NCBI GenBank assembly: GCA_032718475.1
Contig: JAUCBJ010003570.1
Span: forward strand, 1 to 48,040
Length of the DNA: 48,040 bases
From: Nemertoderma westbladi
Lineage: Eukaryota; Xenacoelomorpha; Nemertodermatida; Nemertodermatidae
Direction of reading: 5' to 3'
How positions within the stretch are numbered: the first letter of the stretch is position 1; every line of letters starts with the position of its first letter. This document shows positions 1-9,507 of this stretch, piece after piece. The position numbers and the translations under genes were made by a program. Under the pieces are notes generated by a model. That model saw only the letters and a list, made by a program, of their open reading frames with translations. It was not told where the DNA came from and ran no database searches.

Positions 1-463
1 CTTCCCTTGTGTATCCCTCATAACGATCTTTAGTTGATCGCTTACTTCTCGCCCAATCGATCTGGTGTTCTTCCACCGCGATCAATAACCTAGTGAGTAC
101 GGCTGCAGGAAGGATGAGAAGGGGATCCGAATAAACCGCATCCGTTATCCTTGCTCCGCGCTCGGGTGTCAGTTCTACAGTATCTTCACTACTGGAGCTG
201 TTGGGCCGCTGAGAAATAAGTTCTTGGCTCGCGGGTTGTTGCTGTTCCGCTGCTTCTTGGTCCCGCTTGACCTGAGCTCGAGTGCCTATGATAGACCTAC
301 GATGTTGGACCAGCCTAGGTTCTGTTATTACTACTGGAGGGATGACCTTCCTCACAGTGGGAGGTGAACTGAACTTAGGACTAGACGGTTCTACACCTCT
401 ATCTGAGTCGCAGATAGTTACATCTAATAAACTGTCTGACAGGTTCTGTTTAGTATCAGACAT
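1..463 (-). CDS. Gag-like N-terminal fragment, open at left edge
   Basis: An ATG at 463-461 opens a frame of 154 codons on the minus strand that is still open at base 1. The product starts MSDTKQNLSD, is polar and Ser/Pro-rich for about 90 residues, has a Gln/Ala-rich stretch near residues 78-88, and ends in a charged helix-like segment (AVEEHQIDWARSKRS). No enzyme motif is visible. The composition resembles the N-terminus of LTR-retrotransposon gag proteins, and the long repeat-rich non-coding stretch to its right would fit a leader or LTR, but I saw no clear LTR ends. It could equally be a host exon. The reading frame is well supported; the gag assignment is a guess. Confidence 0.4.
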   Translation of the reverse strand, partial: MSDTKQNLSDSLLDVTICDSDRGVEPSSPKFSSPPTVRKVIPPVVITEPRLVQHRRSIIGTRAQVKRDQEAAEQQQPASQELISQRPNSSSSEDTVELTPERGARITDAVYSDPLLILPAAVLTRLLIAVEEHQIDWARSKRSTKDRYEGYTRE

Positions 464-595
464 GTTGGTTTGCACAGTTGAATGTCTACTGCTATTACAG
501 TCTAAGTAAGTCTAGTAATTCAGAATTAACTGCTAGCCTAGTAATTAATTACCGATACTGCTACTCAGTGTAGCGTGATATATAATATATTAGTA

Positions 596-831
596 TACCG
601 GTATGCTTATAGTATATATAAGTATTATTACAGACTAGTTTATCACAGAATACCGGTAGGTAATTTTAGCACAAATATATAAATATATAATAGGCCTATC
701 GTGAATACCGGTATGCAGTTTACACCTATAATGTATATATATAAGTATAATTACAGACTAGAATTAATTACAGAATACTGGTATGATTTCAGCACAAGTA
801 TATAAATATATAATAGGCCTATCGTAAATAC
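596..831. repeat. Two-copy tandem repeat, 111-125 bp units
   Basis: Units at about 596-706 and 707-831 share the order CCGGTATGC, a TATA-rich run, TTACAGACTAG, ACAGAATAC(C/T)GGTA, AGCACAA(A/G)TATATAAATATATAATAGGCCTATCGT. The copies differ by small indels. Confidence 0.8.
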
Positions 832-1794
832 CGGTATATCAATTATTTTAGAATAATTGAATTTCTGAATTTTAAGGGTTACTTGGTTACTTTAACTTAC
901 TTTATTACCGTTATTTAAGCAGTAGTCCAACTGATATTGAGACCTAATTGTTATGTGGCAGGCCTACTATTTATAAATCGTTTTAGTTGATTTATAATAT
1001 ATATATACCCGTTTAATGGGTTTTGTCAATGTTTGAAATAAATGTTATTATTTCTGGGGGGAGTCACTACACAGAAGCTGTGCGCTCTCAGTGGAGTGCT
1101 ACTTGTTAGACACTAAAACAAATAATTCTAATTTACCTAAGTTACTTAATACTACAAATTACGTACAATTCGGGTTGAGATTACAATCTCTAAATAAACA
1201 CAAAAATTTAATTACAAATACACAAATACAAATTTTTAGGGTAATTTTACAAGAAGTCTACTAACCAGCCTAACAAAGGGTTAGAATATCTGGTTATTAC
1301 AACGGACAGGTTACTACGGTATTTGAAAATAATAAGTAGTAGTAAATATACTGCGTTGTCCAGATAGGAAAATACCACCGCCTGACGACCTATAACCGTA
1401 TCGCTATAGGTACTACGTTATGTATCACGGAGTGTCCCTACCTAGAAGTTAATTACCGCGGTCTACCAGAACCAACGTGCCTATTAACCACTTTACAACA
1501 CAAATACACTGCCTACACACTAATCACCTTCGGAAAGTACTGTACACTAAACCCTAAATTAGGTACAAGTACTTGTATAACAAATAATTAGTAGTTAAAA
1601 ATACTTGAACAGCCAAAAGAACCACGGCATCTGCTGGAGTGATCGGTGCACAAAATCACCAGTCTTTACCTACGCCAAGCAGCCCGTATAGTACCGGGGT
1701 TAGTTTAACTATAACGGTATGTATAACAAACACAATTACTGTAGGAATAAACTTGGGGATATGAATGTTGCGAATAATCGCATAAACTCTGAAT

Positions 1795-2370
1795 AATAAA
1801 TATTACGCTACGCGTACAGACTATTCAAACAAAATGCAGACCAAATACTGACAGACTACTATCAAGCCTAAACAAACTACGGTATATGTAGACTCCAAAA
1901 TGGTTAAGTAGTATGCGTTCTAACCCAGTAGTACGACTTATTCTTTAAATGGGGGTTTACCTTACAGCAATGGCTGCCCCTACTTCCTAACCGTTCTTTA
2001 TCGGACAGATGCTTTACACACACCGAAATTTCCTCAAACCCAACAGCAGCCAGACAACTATCCAGCCTACAAATTATCTAAATAAAATTATACGCTACCC
2101 GTACAAACTACACAAACAAAGTACAGACCAAACGCTGGCGGACTCCTATCAAGTCTAAATAAACCACAGGACATGCAGACTCCGAAATGGTTAAGTAGTA
2201 TGCGTTCTAACCCAGTAGTACGACTTATTCTTTAGATGGGGGTTTACCTTACAGCAATGGCTGCCCCTACTTCCTAACCGTTCTTTATCGGACATACACT
2301 CTACATGCACTGCAATCCGTTCAGACCTAATCAACAGTTAGCCAACAGTCAAGCCTACAAATTATCTGTA
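1795..2370. repeat. 287-bp tandem duplication
   Basis: Two units lie about 287 bp apart (the TGGTTAAGTAGTATGCGTTC word starts at 1901 and 2188). The central 110 bp are almost identical. The outer parts, which start near ACGCTAC(G/C)CGTACA and end AGCCTACAAATTATCT, are about 75-80% similar. Confidence 0.85.
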
Positions 2371-3949
2371 CAATCTGCACAGGCTTACACGCCTTCTGCT
2401 CAATACTGGCCTACAAATAAATAAAACTGACAGAAATAAGTAAGCTCCAAAAGAAACAAGGGGTGTACAGTCCCTAATCTCTTAAACAGCCTACCGGTAT
2501 ACAATACCACAATCGAATAATACTGCTGTACCTGTACCGTAAGTAGGTACCGGTCCGGATGATCAGGCAGTCAGGCCTACTGGTTACCGGTCGACCGGTA
2601 CTTTCTACTAGATTGCTTACACCGCAATCCAGAACGTATTTCTGTTATTGTTTGCGCTTTTGAAGACCTTTGACAGTTTAACCTGCCAAAATTAGAATGT
2701 CTTTTGGATGATAGATAGTCTTTAGCCTATGACGAGTATTTAATACACTACATTAGCCGAAGCCAGTCTATGCGCAATCATTCACCCGTTGGATATACCC
2801 GGGAAACTGAGTTCGGAGCTTAATGATTGATGGTGTAAGCCTACCGTATTATTCGACTGATCGTAATATATAATCTCTGACAAATATTATTCACTTTCGG
2901 GAAATATTAACAGTTCCTTTAGGACGTGGCGCTCTAAATATGTAAACAGAGTTATGGCTTAAACTAGACACAACGAAAAGGCTATAGATTCACGTATATG
3001 GCGCATTCTTTAGGAGATGCTTTGTTATCAGTTACACTCATACACAATGCTGCACAATACTGCACACTAATCTGCCGACCTTCACTAAATTTAGTCACGT
3101 ATAAAGAGAGCAACAGACAATTTATGTTGGGCATATTAAATAGCATTAGATTCACTTCAAACCACTCAACATAGGTCGCAATCGTTTATCTGTAACCGGT
3201 CTCTCTAACCTTTAGTATATCAAGAAGGTGGGGTATCTGATTATTGATCAGTATTCCGATATGATATTTCATCAACAAATATAATGAATAACCGACAGCA
3301 AAAGCAGTAATATTAATAATTTATGGATAGTAAATGAGTGAATAGCTCGCTAAGTAGCTCGATAACAGATATACGTTCTATAATTAAGCCTACTAATGTA
3401 AGACTAAAGACTGAAACACGGAGGTGCCAAAAGCCGGTTCTTAGGCTCTGGGCAAAAACATAACACTGAATTATTGAGTTTCTGTATACACCTCCAACAC
3501 AGAGACAACAAACGCTCTGATTGGTCAACCGAACAACGAGAGAACAAAGAAACAAAGAAACGTCGACGTGGCAATATCAGCTGTTAGCCGTCGTCATGGT
3601 AGCGACACTGTTTTCAAGAGTATCTAGCTTATCGCGTCACGAGATTGCGGATTATGTCCTCTAAAGTACGAATACAGTACAAATACATAAGAAATGACTT
3701 TTATGTCCTCTAAAACACCAGTACAGCAAGGACACGGCCCTTTTATGCCTGGCAAACCAACTACAGAGTACTTTAAGGGAAAATAACCGGTTAATGACGC
3801 AAAAGCTTTTACAGCCTGGTAGGCCTCGTAGTTGGTAGGCAGGAGGTAGCGGGGTTGAGCCAACCCAAGGTGGGCCTGGTAGGCCTCGCAGTAGTAGAGA
3901 GAGAGGCGGGGGTGAATAGACCCAGCCGTAGTAGAGATAGTGTGTCGAC

Positions 3950-4190
3950 TAGAGAGGGGTGTAGAAGTGGAGTAAGAGATAGTGAAGTTAGATGTGGCGA
4001 GTGGGGGGGGGGCTACGGGCGCCCCACCACATAAGATTAGTGGTGAGAGAAGGGGGGTAGAAAATGTCCGACAAGAGGGACGCAGAAGTGTAGTAAGAGA
4101 TAGTGAAGTTAGAAGTGGCGGGTGGGGGGGGGGGGGGGGGGCTATGGGCGCCCCACCGCGAGAGATTAGTAGAGAGAGAGGGGGGGCAGA
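3950..4190 (+). repeat. Two 120-bp direct repeats with G-tracts
   Basis: The word AAGAGATAGTGAAGTTAGA starts each unit (about 3972 and 4098). It is followed by GTGGCG(A/G)GTG, a G-run (about 10 G in the first unit, about 18 in the second), GCTA(C/T)GGGCGCCCCACC and an A/G-rich tail. The GGGCGCCCCACC core resembles the GTGGGCACC...GCGCCAC hairpin of the 7.8-8.3 kb minisatellite, so the same repeat seems to flank the coding region on both sides. Confidence 0.7.
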
Positions 4191-4662
4191 GAGTGTCCCA
4201 CAGGCGTCGGCGGATAATGCGCGGGCCGAGTTAGGTAAACCGCAACACCCGGCGATGGAGAATAATAGGGGGATTGTGAGTATCCCCAGCGGCGTGCGAT
4301 CGAGCAGAGAGAGACAGGTTGACATCGCGAGAGGGCGGACGACGGAACGTCGAGCCCAGTCAGAAGAGAGAAGATTAGTAGAGTTTAATAGAGAGGTCGA
4401 AGATAGAAGAAGATTAGTAGAGTTTAACCGAGAGGTCGAAGAGAGAAGAAAGGAAGATAATAGAAGAGTCGTTGCTAGGAGCAACCGGAGAGCGAGGACG
4501 GATAGCGAGCCGTCGCTAGTAGAGATAGAGTTAGGGAGTCAGTGGGGTCGAACTTCGGGAGATTGCCGTCGCCCCGGAGAAACGGAGAGCGGTACAGGAC
4601 GTACCGGTATGAAGAAGAGAACAGGAGAGGGGATCGAGGGGAAACTTCCTGACGGGATATAG
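3982..4662 (+). CDS. Gag N-terminal frame, no ATG start, BEL element
   Basis: This is an open frame of 226 codons with no ATG at its 5' end (an in-frame TAA lies at 3973). The translation is Gly-rich where it crosses the G-tracts, then strongly charged: a duplicated RRLVEFNREVE segment and Arg/Glu-rich helices suggest a coiled coil, as in the gag-like frames at 31 kb and 47 kb. It ends at TAG 4660-4662. The frame of the downstream gag-protease ORF is already open from 4653, so the two overlap by about 10 nt and differ in phase. A single indel or a programmed frameshift would join them. Length changes in the G-runs would shift the frame. Confidence 0.5.
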   Translation: MKLDVASGGGATGAPPHKISGERRGVENVRQEGRRSVVRDSEVRSGGWGGGGGAMGAPPREISRERGGAESVPQASADNARAELGKPQHPAMENNRGIVSIPSGVRSSRERQVDIARGRTTERRAQSEERRLVEFNREVEDRRRLVEFNREVEERRKEDNRRVVARSNRRARTDSEPSLVEIELGSQWGRTSGDCRRPGETESGTGRTGMKKRTGEGIEGKLPDGI

Positions 4663-4736
4663 CTGCCGATCGAGAGTACGGTAGTCGCGGGGAGATTCGA
4701 GATTCGCGAAGAATAAACTTCGGTTCGGAAGGGCAC

Positions 4737-7214
4737 ATGCAGACTGCAGGACATACTGTAGGCCTTACTGCACATACTATTATAGGCCATGCTGGGAGAG
4801 GTAGAGTAGGCGATAGGGTAGCGCGAACGACGGGATTAAACCCGGAAGTCGCGGAGTACATACCGGTAGGTAGACAAGAAGCAGATAGGCCTATATCGGT
4901 ACCGGTACAGCAGCATGACTATAATACACAAGAACATTACATATATCCAGGGGAGGGGGGAATTATTGTAGATAGATGTATGGGCCCCAATATATTAACA
5001 TCAACCCCAGTACCAAACATACCGGTGGGGGGGGGGGGGGGACAGGGTGACATTCCCCCATTACAATATCAACAATATACCCCAATAGGAGCGAGAACAT
5101 CGAACCCCTTGGACAAGAACAGATCGTGCGACACGGAAATATGGAGGGGGCCGTTACCCCCAATGATATATCCGACGCAACAAGCCATGTCAACAGATAG
5201 GATGGACGGACCGCACCCAACAGGAGAAACTGTACAACATCCATCGAACCCATTGGAAGCGCAAGCGATGGGAATGGCCACATTAATCGATGCATTAAAG
5301 ACCAGGATCGAGTTACCACCAGTCGAGCCATTTAAATTCGACGGAAGTAGGCCGGAAGAATACCTGCAGTTTCGGCGCATGTACAGCAACGAGATATTAA
5401 GTAAGAACTTGACGCAGGCGGAGTGCCTAAAATATCTGCAAGTATATACAGGAGGCCCAGCATACGACATCGTGAGGCAATACCAGGGCATCGAGGGCGG
5501 CTTCACGACAGCATGGCGGGCGCTAGATAGGGAATACGGGCACCCGGCCAAGATCATCCGGCAGACCCTGAGAGGCATAACATCGGATGGCCTACAGGAT
5601 AATCCCGTTAGCATAAGGACCTTTGCGAACAAGGTCGAGAAGGCGTTAATCGTGTTAAAGATGCTAGACGCACCATACGAACTCAACGCGTCTAACAACA
5701 TCACCACGATAGCGCAGGCACTGCCGATCTGGCTGCGGAGAAAGTGGAGGAAGATCGCCTACTCCACTCGAGAGAAGAAAGGTGCGGAACCGGGCCTAGA
5801 AGAAATGTCGAGCTTCCTAAACTATGAAGCTGAATTAATTACAGACCCAGTCTATAGTGAGGATAGTTTGGGGAAGGCACCAAAGACTGAATACAACAGG
5901 CCTGGACCCGAACATAATCCGACGGATCCATTCTCAAGAGTAAGAGAGTCGCTACCACACGCGGCCACACAGGGGGCTACAAGCCCACAGTTAGCTGGGA
6001 GTAGGGCCACACCGTGGCAGGGGCAGAAAGAAAATAACACCATAAATAAACACAATCCCAATATACCCAGTAGGCCGAGTACAGACAACCAAAACACTAA
6101 ATCGGTACATATAAACCTACGCGCGATACGTGAGGGACTATACAGGGAACGCTATAATCCAGGATTCGAATGTCAATTACACCGGGACGGAACCCATAAG
6201 ACCAGGAGTTGTAAGCACTGGCAAGCGTTGCCCAAACAAGATCGTGTAGCCTACACAGACGCAAATGGACTATGTCATCGATGTGTGGTAGAAGGACACA
6301 GACCCGGAGAGTGTAGAGAAACAGCAGCAAGAGAGGAGGAGACTGGAGGCCAAACAATGGCTACAAGCATGACAGAAGAGGAGAAGAAGAGAAAAGTACT
6401 ACTCGGGGTAGTACCAGTGAAGATATCAGGAGAGGGTGGTCGATCAGTAACGACATTAATGCTGGTCGACAGCGGAGCAGCCTTCACGCTGGTGGAGAAC
6501 TGGGTGGCCGAAGAGATAGGGGTAAAGACGAGGCCGAACAGAATGGCGGTAACTACCGTCTCGAGTAAAGATGAGGTCCTGGAGACGAGGACGGGGCGGT
6601 GCAGGATAGCAGCGATTGCACCGGGATGCGACTATGGGGCGACGATCGACCCCATCCACGTCATCGAATCGATAAACATCAACGCCAGGCGACCAACCAA
6701 CATTGATGTCGAGCAGTATAGATTCCTGGACGGTATCGATTTCTCAATACCAAAGGTGGATGTTAGGAAGGTGTCCATTATAGTAGGAATGGACTGCCCA
6801 ACAGCCCATGAGAGGATGAAGACGGTCTTCGGCGAAGACAGGCAGCGGGACCCGACGGCGATCCTCACGCCGTTCGGATGGACGCTTAGCGGCCCAGTTA
6901 AAACTAAGATCCCATGCAGTGTGACAGAGACATCTGGGTGCATGATACCAGGCACCGAAGACGCAGAGGAAGTAGAGGAGAAACAAGAGATAGTAGAGCC
7001 AGATAGGGAGGTGACAGTAAGAAAGTGGGCAGAGGAGAGTAGGTTTCCCAGCAAGCATCGGTATGGAGATGGAGCGGAGCGGACGGCGAGGTGTCCGGAG
7101 GACAACACTCCGGGGGAGTGTCCAGAGGAGTGTCCGGAAGAGACGCAGGTCCGGTTTGGAGGCATACCAACAAGGAGGAAGTCGAGAAGGAAGGCAGGAT
7201 GGAAGGGGATATGA
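4737..7214 (+). CDS. Gag-protease polyprotein, BEL/Pao type
   Basis: This ORF has 825 codons from ATG 4737; the frame is open from 4653. Residues about 194-360 (starting PPVEPFKFDG) match the DUF1759 gag region of BEL/Pao elements, which builds the capsid-like particle. A canonical CCHC zinc knuckle, C513-x2-C516-x4-H521-x4-C526, would bind nucleic acid. An aspartic protease of the DUF1758 type follows with the active-site triad D578-S579-G580 and the typical later segment GMDCPTAHE...LTPFGWTLSGPV. In autonomous elements the reverse transcriptase follows within about 100 residues. Here the frame instead runs through an acidic, Cys/Pro/Glu-rich tail and stops. The uninterrupted 2.5-kb frame suggests recent activity or selection. 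A run of 14 G at 5028-5041 encodes Gly and is a frameshift risk. Confidence 0.85.
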   Translation: MQTAGHTVGLTAHTIIGHAGRGRVGDRVARTTGLNPEVAEYIPVGRQEADRPISVPVQQHDYNTQEHYIYPGEGGIIVDRCMGPNILTSTPVPNIPVGGGGGQGDIPPLQYQQYTPIGARTSNPLDKNRSCDTEIWRGPLPPMIYPTQQAMSTDRMDGPHPTGETVQHPSNPLEAQAMGMATLIDALKTRIELPPVEPFKFDGSRPEEYLQFRRMYSNEILSKNLTQAECLKYLQVYTGGPAYDIVRQYQGIEGGFTTAWRALDREYGHPAKIIRQTLRGITSDGLQDNPVSIRTFANKVEKALIVLKMLDAPYELNASNNITTIAQALPIWLRRKWRKIAYSTREKKGAEPGLEEMSSFLNYEAELITDPVYSEDSLGKAPKTEYNRPGPEHNPTDPFSRVRESLPHAATQGATSPQLAGSRATPWQGQKENNTINKHNPNIPSRPSTDNQNTKSVHINLRAIREGLYRERYNPGFECQLHRDGTHKTRSCKHWQALPKQDRVAYTDANGLCHRCVVEGHRPGECRETAAREEETGGQTMATSMTEEEKKRKVLLGVVPVKISGEGGRSVTTLMLVDSGAAFTLVENWVAEEIGVKTRPNRMAVTTVSSKDEVLETRTGRCRIAAIAPGCDYGATIDPIHVIESININARRPTNIDVEQYRFLDGIDFSIPKVDVRKVSIIVGMDCPTAHERMKTVFGEDRQRDPTAILTPFGWTLSGPVKTKIPCSVTETSGCMIPGTEDAEEVEEKQEIVEPDREVTVRKWAEESRFPSKHRYGDGAERTARCPEDNTPGECPEECPEETQVRFGGIPTRRKSRRKAGWKGI

Positions 7215-7220
7215 CTACTA

Positions 7221-7475
7221 TTGTACCTTCTGTTCTGCCTGTTCTTTCACTTTCTATTCATTCTGCTGGTGGGAGACAACAAGGAGAGAAGTGGCATTTT
7301 GATGCCAGGAGATGAGCTAGTTAAGAAGGCGGCGGAGAGACCCGATTTCAGGGTGGCAGAAGAGGGAGAACCAATTCCTGGTGAGATGGAATTGGCGAAG
7401 AGAGTGCGGCGAATCCTACAGGACCTACAAGAGCAGCAGTGGGAGAGTGCCTGTTGGAAGAATCGCCCTAGTTAG
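7221..7475 (+). CDS. Small ORF with hydrophobic N-terminus, BEL element
   Basis: This 84-codon ORF starts just 6 nt after the gag-protease stop. Residues 1-17 (MYLLFCLFFHFLFILLV) form a signal-peptide or membrane-anchor-like segment. A charged, probably helical region follows (LAKRVRRILQDLQEQQ). I do not recognise the family. It could be a remnant of the lost polymerase region or of an envelope-like third ORF, or a chance frame. The hydrophobic start immediately after the stop is the only positive argument for it being real. Confidence 0.3.
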   Translation: MYLLFCLFFHFLFILLVGDNKERSGILMPGDELVKKAAERPDFRVAEEGEPIPGEMELAKRVRRILQDLQEQQWESACWKNRPS

Positions 7476-7669
7476 GAGGTTTAGTCGTCCAATATTTTGG
7501 ACTGAGAGGGGTGGGAATGAGGGCGAGACGAGACGCCCTTCCCACAAAAATAATTATTTAATTTAAATAAACAATAATAAATAATTAAATAATTAAAAAT
7601 AAGACAGATAGTAGAAGAAGTAGATTAGTAGAAGTTAGAAGTAGTAAAGGATAGTAAGTAGAGCGGTTA

Positions 7670-8325
7670 GAAGGCGGCGGAGTATAGGGAGTGTGGTATA
7701 AACATACCACGGGAGTAGAGGTACGTAGTACCGGGAGCTAAGTTAGAAGGCGGCGGGGTAAGGGAGTGTGGCATATTGTCATGCCACGAGTAGTAGTAGG
7801 GGGGTCGTGGGCACCGGAAGCACCACGTAGAAAGTAGTAGTGGTAGAGAGGTTGTGGGCACCATAAGCGCCACGTAGAAAGTAGTAAGAGAGAGGTTGTG
7901 GGCACCATAAGCGCCACGTAGAAAGTAGTAAGAGAGTGGTTGTGGGCACCGCAAGCGCCACGTAGATAGAGGTATTAGTGGAGGTGGAGATGTAGTAGTA
8001 GAAAGTAGTGGAGAGGGCACATAGGGTGCCAGGTAGTAGAGTTAGAAGGCGGCGGGGAACAGGGAGTGTGGCATATTGTCATGCCACGAGCAGTAGTAGA
8101 GAGGTTGTGGGCACCGGAAGCGCCACGTAGATGGAAATTGTAGTAAAGGGGTTGTGGGCACCCTAGGCGCCACGTAGTTAGAAGAGTGGATAGAGTTAGA
8201 GAGTTCTAGTTAGAGGGCTAGGGAGTCAGTAGACTTAGAGGAGTCGAGTAGAGTTACTAGAGTTGAAGATAGTAGCAGAGTAGAAGTAGTAGTAGAATGG
8301 TTGTGGGCACCACAAGCGCCACTTA
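7670..8325 (+). repeat. Hairpin minisatellite, about 44-bp units
   Basis: The core (T)GTGGGCACC-NNAA-GCGCCACGTAGA recurs at about 7805, 7852, 7896, 7940, 8105, 8152 and 8303, separated by GTAGTA/AGAG-rich linkers; the closest copies are 44 bp apart. Each core can fold (GTGG-C with G-CCAC). A longer block, AAGGCGGCGG...GTGTGGCATATTGTCATGCCAC, occurs twice (about 7748 and 8047) and in a variant form at 7671. The minus strand is open across part of it only because of the repeat composition. Confidence 0.8.
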
Positions 8326-8920
8326 GATGGAGGATTTTAGTCAGAGTTAGAAAAGAGTTAGTAGAGTTAGTAGACTTAGTAGTAGAGTTAGAGAGTTCTA
8401 ATTAGAGTTAGTAGAAAGTTAGAGGCTTTTAGTCAGAGCTAGAAGTAGTAAGAGTTAGCAGAGAGTAGAGTTAGTAGTTAGTAGAGTTAGGAGTTAGTTA
8501 GAGTTAGAGAAGTTAGATAGTTAGCAAGTTAGACCTTAGATAAGGTAGATAGTATGATAGCACAGGGGTAGCATTAGAGATTAGGGCCTTAGGGAGTGGC
8601 AGAGAGTAGGGAGGAGATAGTGAGAAGAGCTGTTGGCGAGAGAGAAGAGTGCGATTCAGGTGTGGGGAGAGGGTAAGAGCGAGTTGAGTCAGAGAGCGGA
8701 GTTAGAGTGGTGAGAGTGTCGGGGAAACAAAAATTGTGTGAGAGAAGCGACGATCGGCCCGACACGAGACGCCAGAGGGTAGTGACATCATACCCATAGG
8801 GAGCGGCCTGGAAAGCCGACTCCAAGAAAATAACTCCACCCCACACCCGATAATAGATCGAGTTCCAGCGGAATTGAAGCGCACTAGTGGTTGATGCTAT
8901 CTTCTCACCGGGAAGATAGC
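8326..8920 (+). other. 3' non-coding part of BEL element
   Basis: 8326-8560 is dominated by GAGTTAGTAGA-type purine-rich words. 8600-8920 has more mixed sequence and no gene. A minus-strand frame through 8589-9077 extends into the LTR and is a chance frame. Confidence 0.5.
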
Positions 8921-8930
8921 ATGGGGGGAG
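8921..8930 (+). promoter_or_regulatory. Polypurine tract
   Basis: ATGGGGGGAG lies directly before the LTR start TGTTAGCG. This is the expected position and composition of the plus-strand priming site of an LTR retrotransposon. Confidence 0.7.
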
Positions 8931-9507
8931 TGTTAGCGAATCAATTCCGCTAACACCCCACAAAGTTGGGCCAGCGAGGCCTCTAAGCAATATTGGGAGC
9001 ACGAGGTTGATTACCAATATCAACCTCGTGTCACCCCAATAAAACGGGGATAACAAACCCCAGAGGGCCTCACACAATGGAGGTCAGGGGTTAAGCCTCC
9101 AGGGAGAAGGGAAGTAACAGCAGCGGGGGGGAAACACCCCCACAGGGCAAAGGGTGTGAAGTGGATTAGTAGCCCATGGGGGGGGGGGGGGGGGGCAGGC
9201 ATCAGCTGAGTAGCAAGGCCACAGTGCAGTAACCAATATATATTATGTTACATACCACATTACCGGTCAGTTTACTCAGTGATTAGTTTACCGCGGACCG
9301 GCCACATAGTTTGACCGCCGTTGCGGTGCTGTATACATTATCCTACCGGTACCTGTATCTACCAATTATTGCTATTATCTATATTACAATATTATACTTC
9401 AGTTGAACACCGAACTCAGACCTTATATATATTATATCACATCCACCCATCAGCCCGCTGTGACGCGTACTAACTACAACCGGTCGGGATCCATTGATCC
9501 CGTCACA
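8931..9507 (+). repeat. LTR A, BEL/Pao element
   Basis: The 577-bp LTR starts TGTTAGCG and ends CCCGTCACA, with the TG...CA ends expected of an LTR. Its first 25 bases form a palindrome (TGTTAGCG...CGCTAACA). It contains CAATAAAA near 9040 (possible polyadenylation signal), a G-run of about 18 at 9179-9196 and a TATATATA segment near 9425. It is about 99% identical to the inverted LTR at 31922-32494, with roughly six substitutions plus a few length changes. The right flank begins ACTCT. Confidence 0.9.

Larger units (their letters stand above)
464..3640. other. Non-coding, AT-rich repeat region
   Basis: I see no credible gene on either strand. The stretch is AT-rich, with many TACCGGTA and TAGGCCTA words, and contains the two tandem duplications listed separately. 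An 80-codon minus frame at 3313-3555 has no recognisable features and is probably chance. A polypurine-like GGGGGGAG at 1056-1063 might mark a decayed LTR boundary, but no TG...CA pair was found. Confidence 0.5.
3640..9507 (+). mobile_element. BEL/Pao-type gag-protease element without polymerase
   Basis: This block holds, in order, G-rich direct repeats, a gag N-terminal frame (3982-4662), a gag-protease frame (4653-7214), a short hydrophobic ORF, a hairpin minisatellite, a polypurine tract (8921-8930) and a 577-bp LTR (8931-9507). The gag of the DUF1759 type followed by a DUF1758-type protease is diagnostic of BEL/Pao elements. No reverse transcriptase, RNase H or integrase motif occurs between the protease and the LTR, so it would depend on another element for copying. 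No matching left LTR lies upstream in this window, so the left boundary is uncertain. The second LTR copy of the same family lies inverted at 31922-32494. Confidence 0.7.

Noticed and set aside
1056-1110. Polypurine tract and LTR start (GGGGGGAG followed by TCACTACACAG)
   Set aside because: No TG start, no partner LTR and no adjacent polymerase gene.
3313-3555. 80-codon minus-strand ORF
   Set aside because: No recognisable features and no support from context.
5069-7165. Several minus-strand ORFs of 80-212 codons
   Set aside because: Shadows of the intact gag-protease frame.
7667-8020. 117-codon minus-strand ORF with YYFLRGAYGAHNLS repeats
   Set aside because: Produced by the hairpin minisatellite; no independent sign of coding.
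8589-9077. 162-codon minus-strand ORF, partly repeated at 32348-32533
   Set aside because: Lies across the LTR boundary; the repetition is due to the LTR copies.
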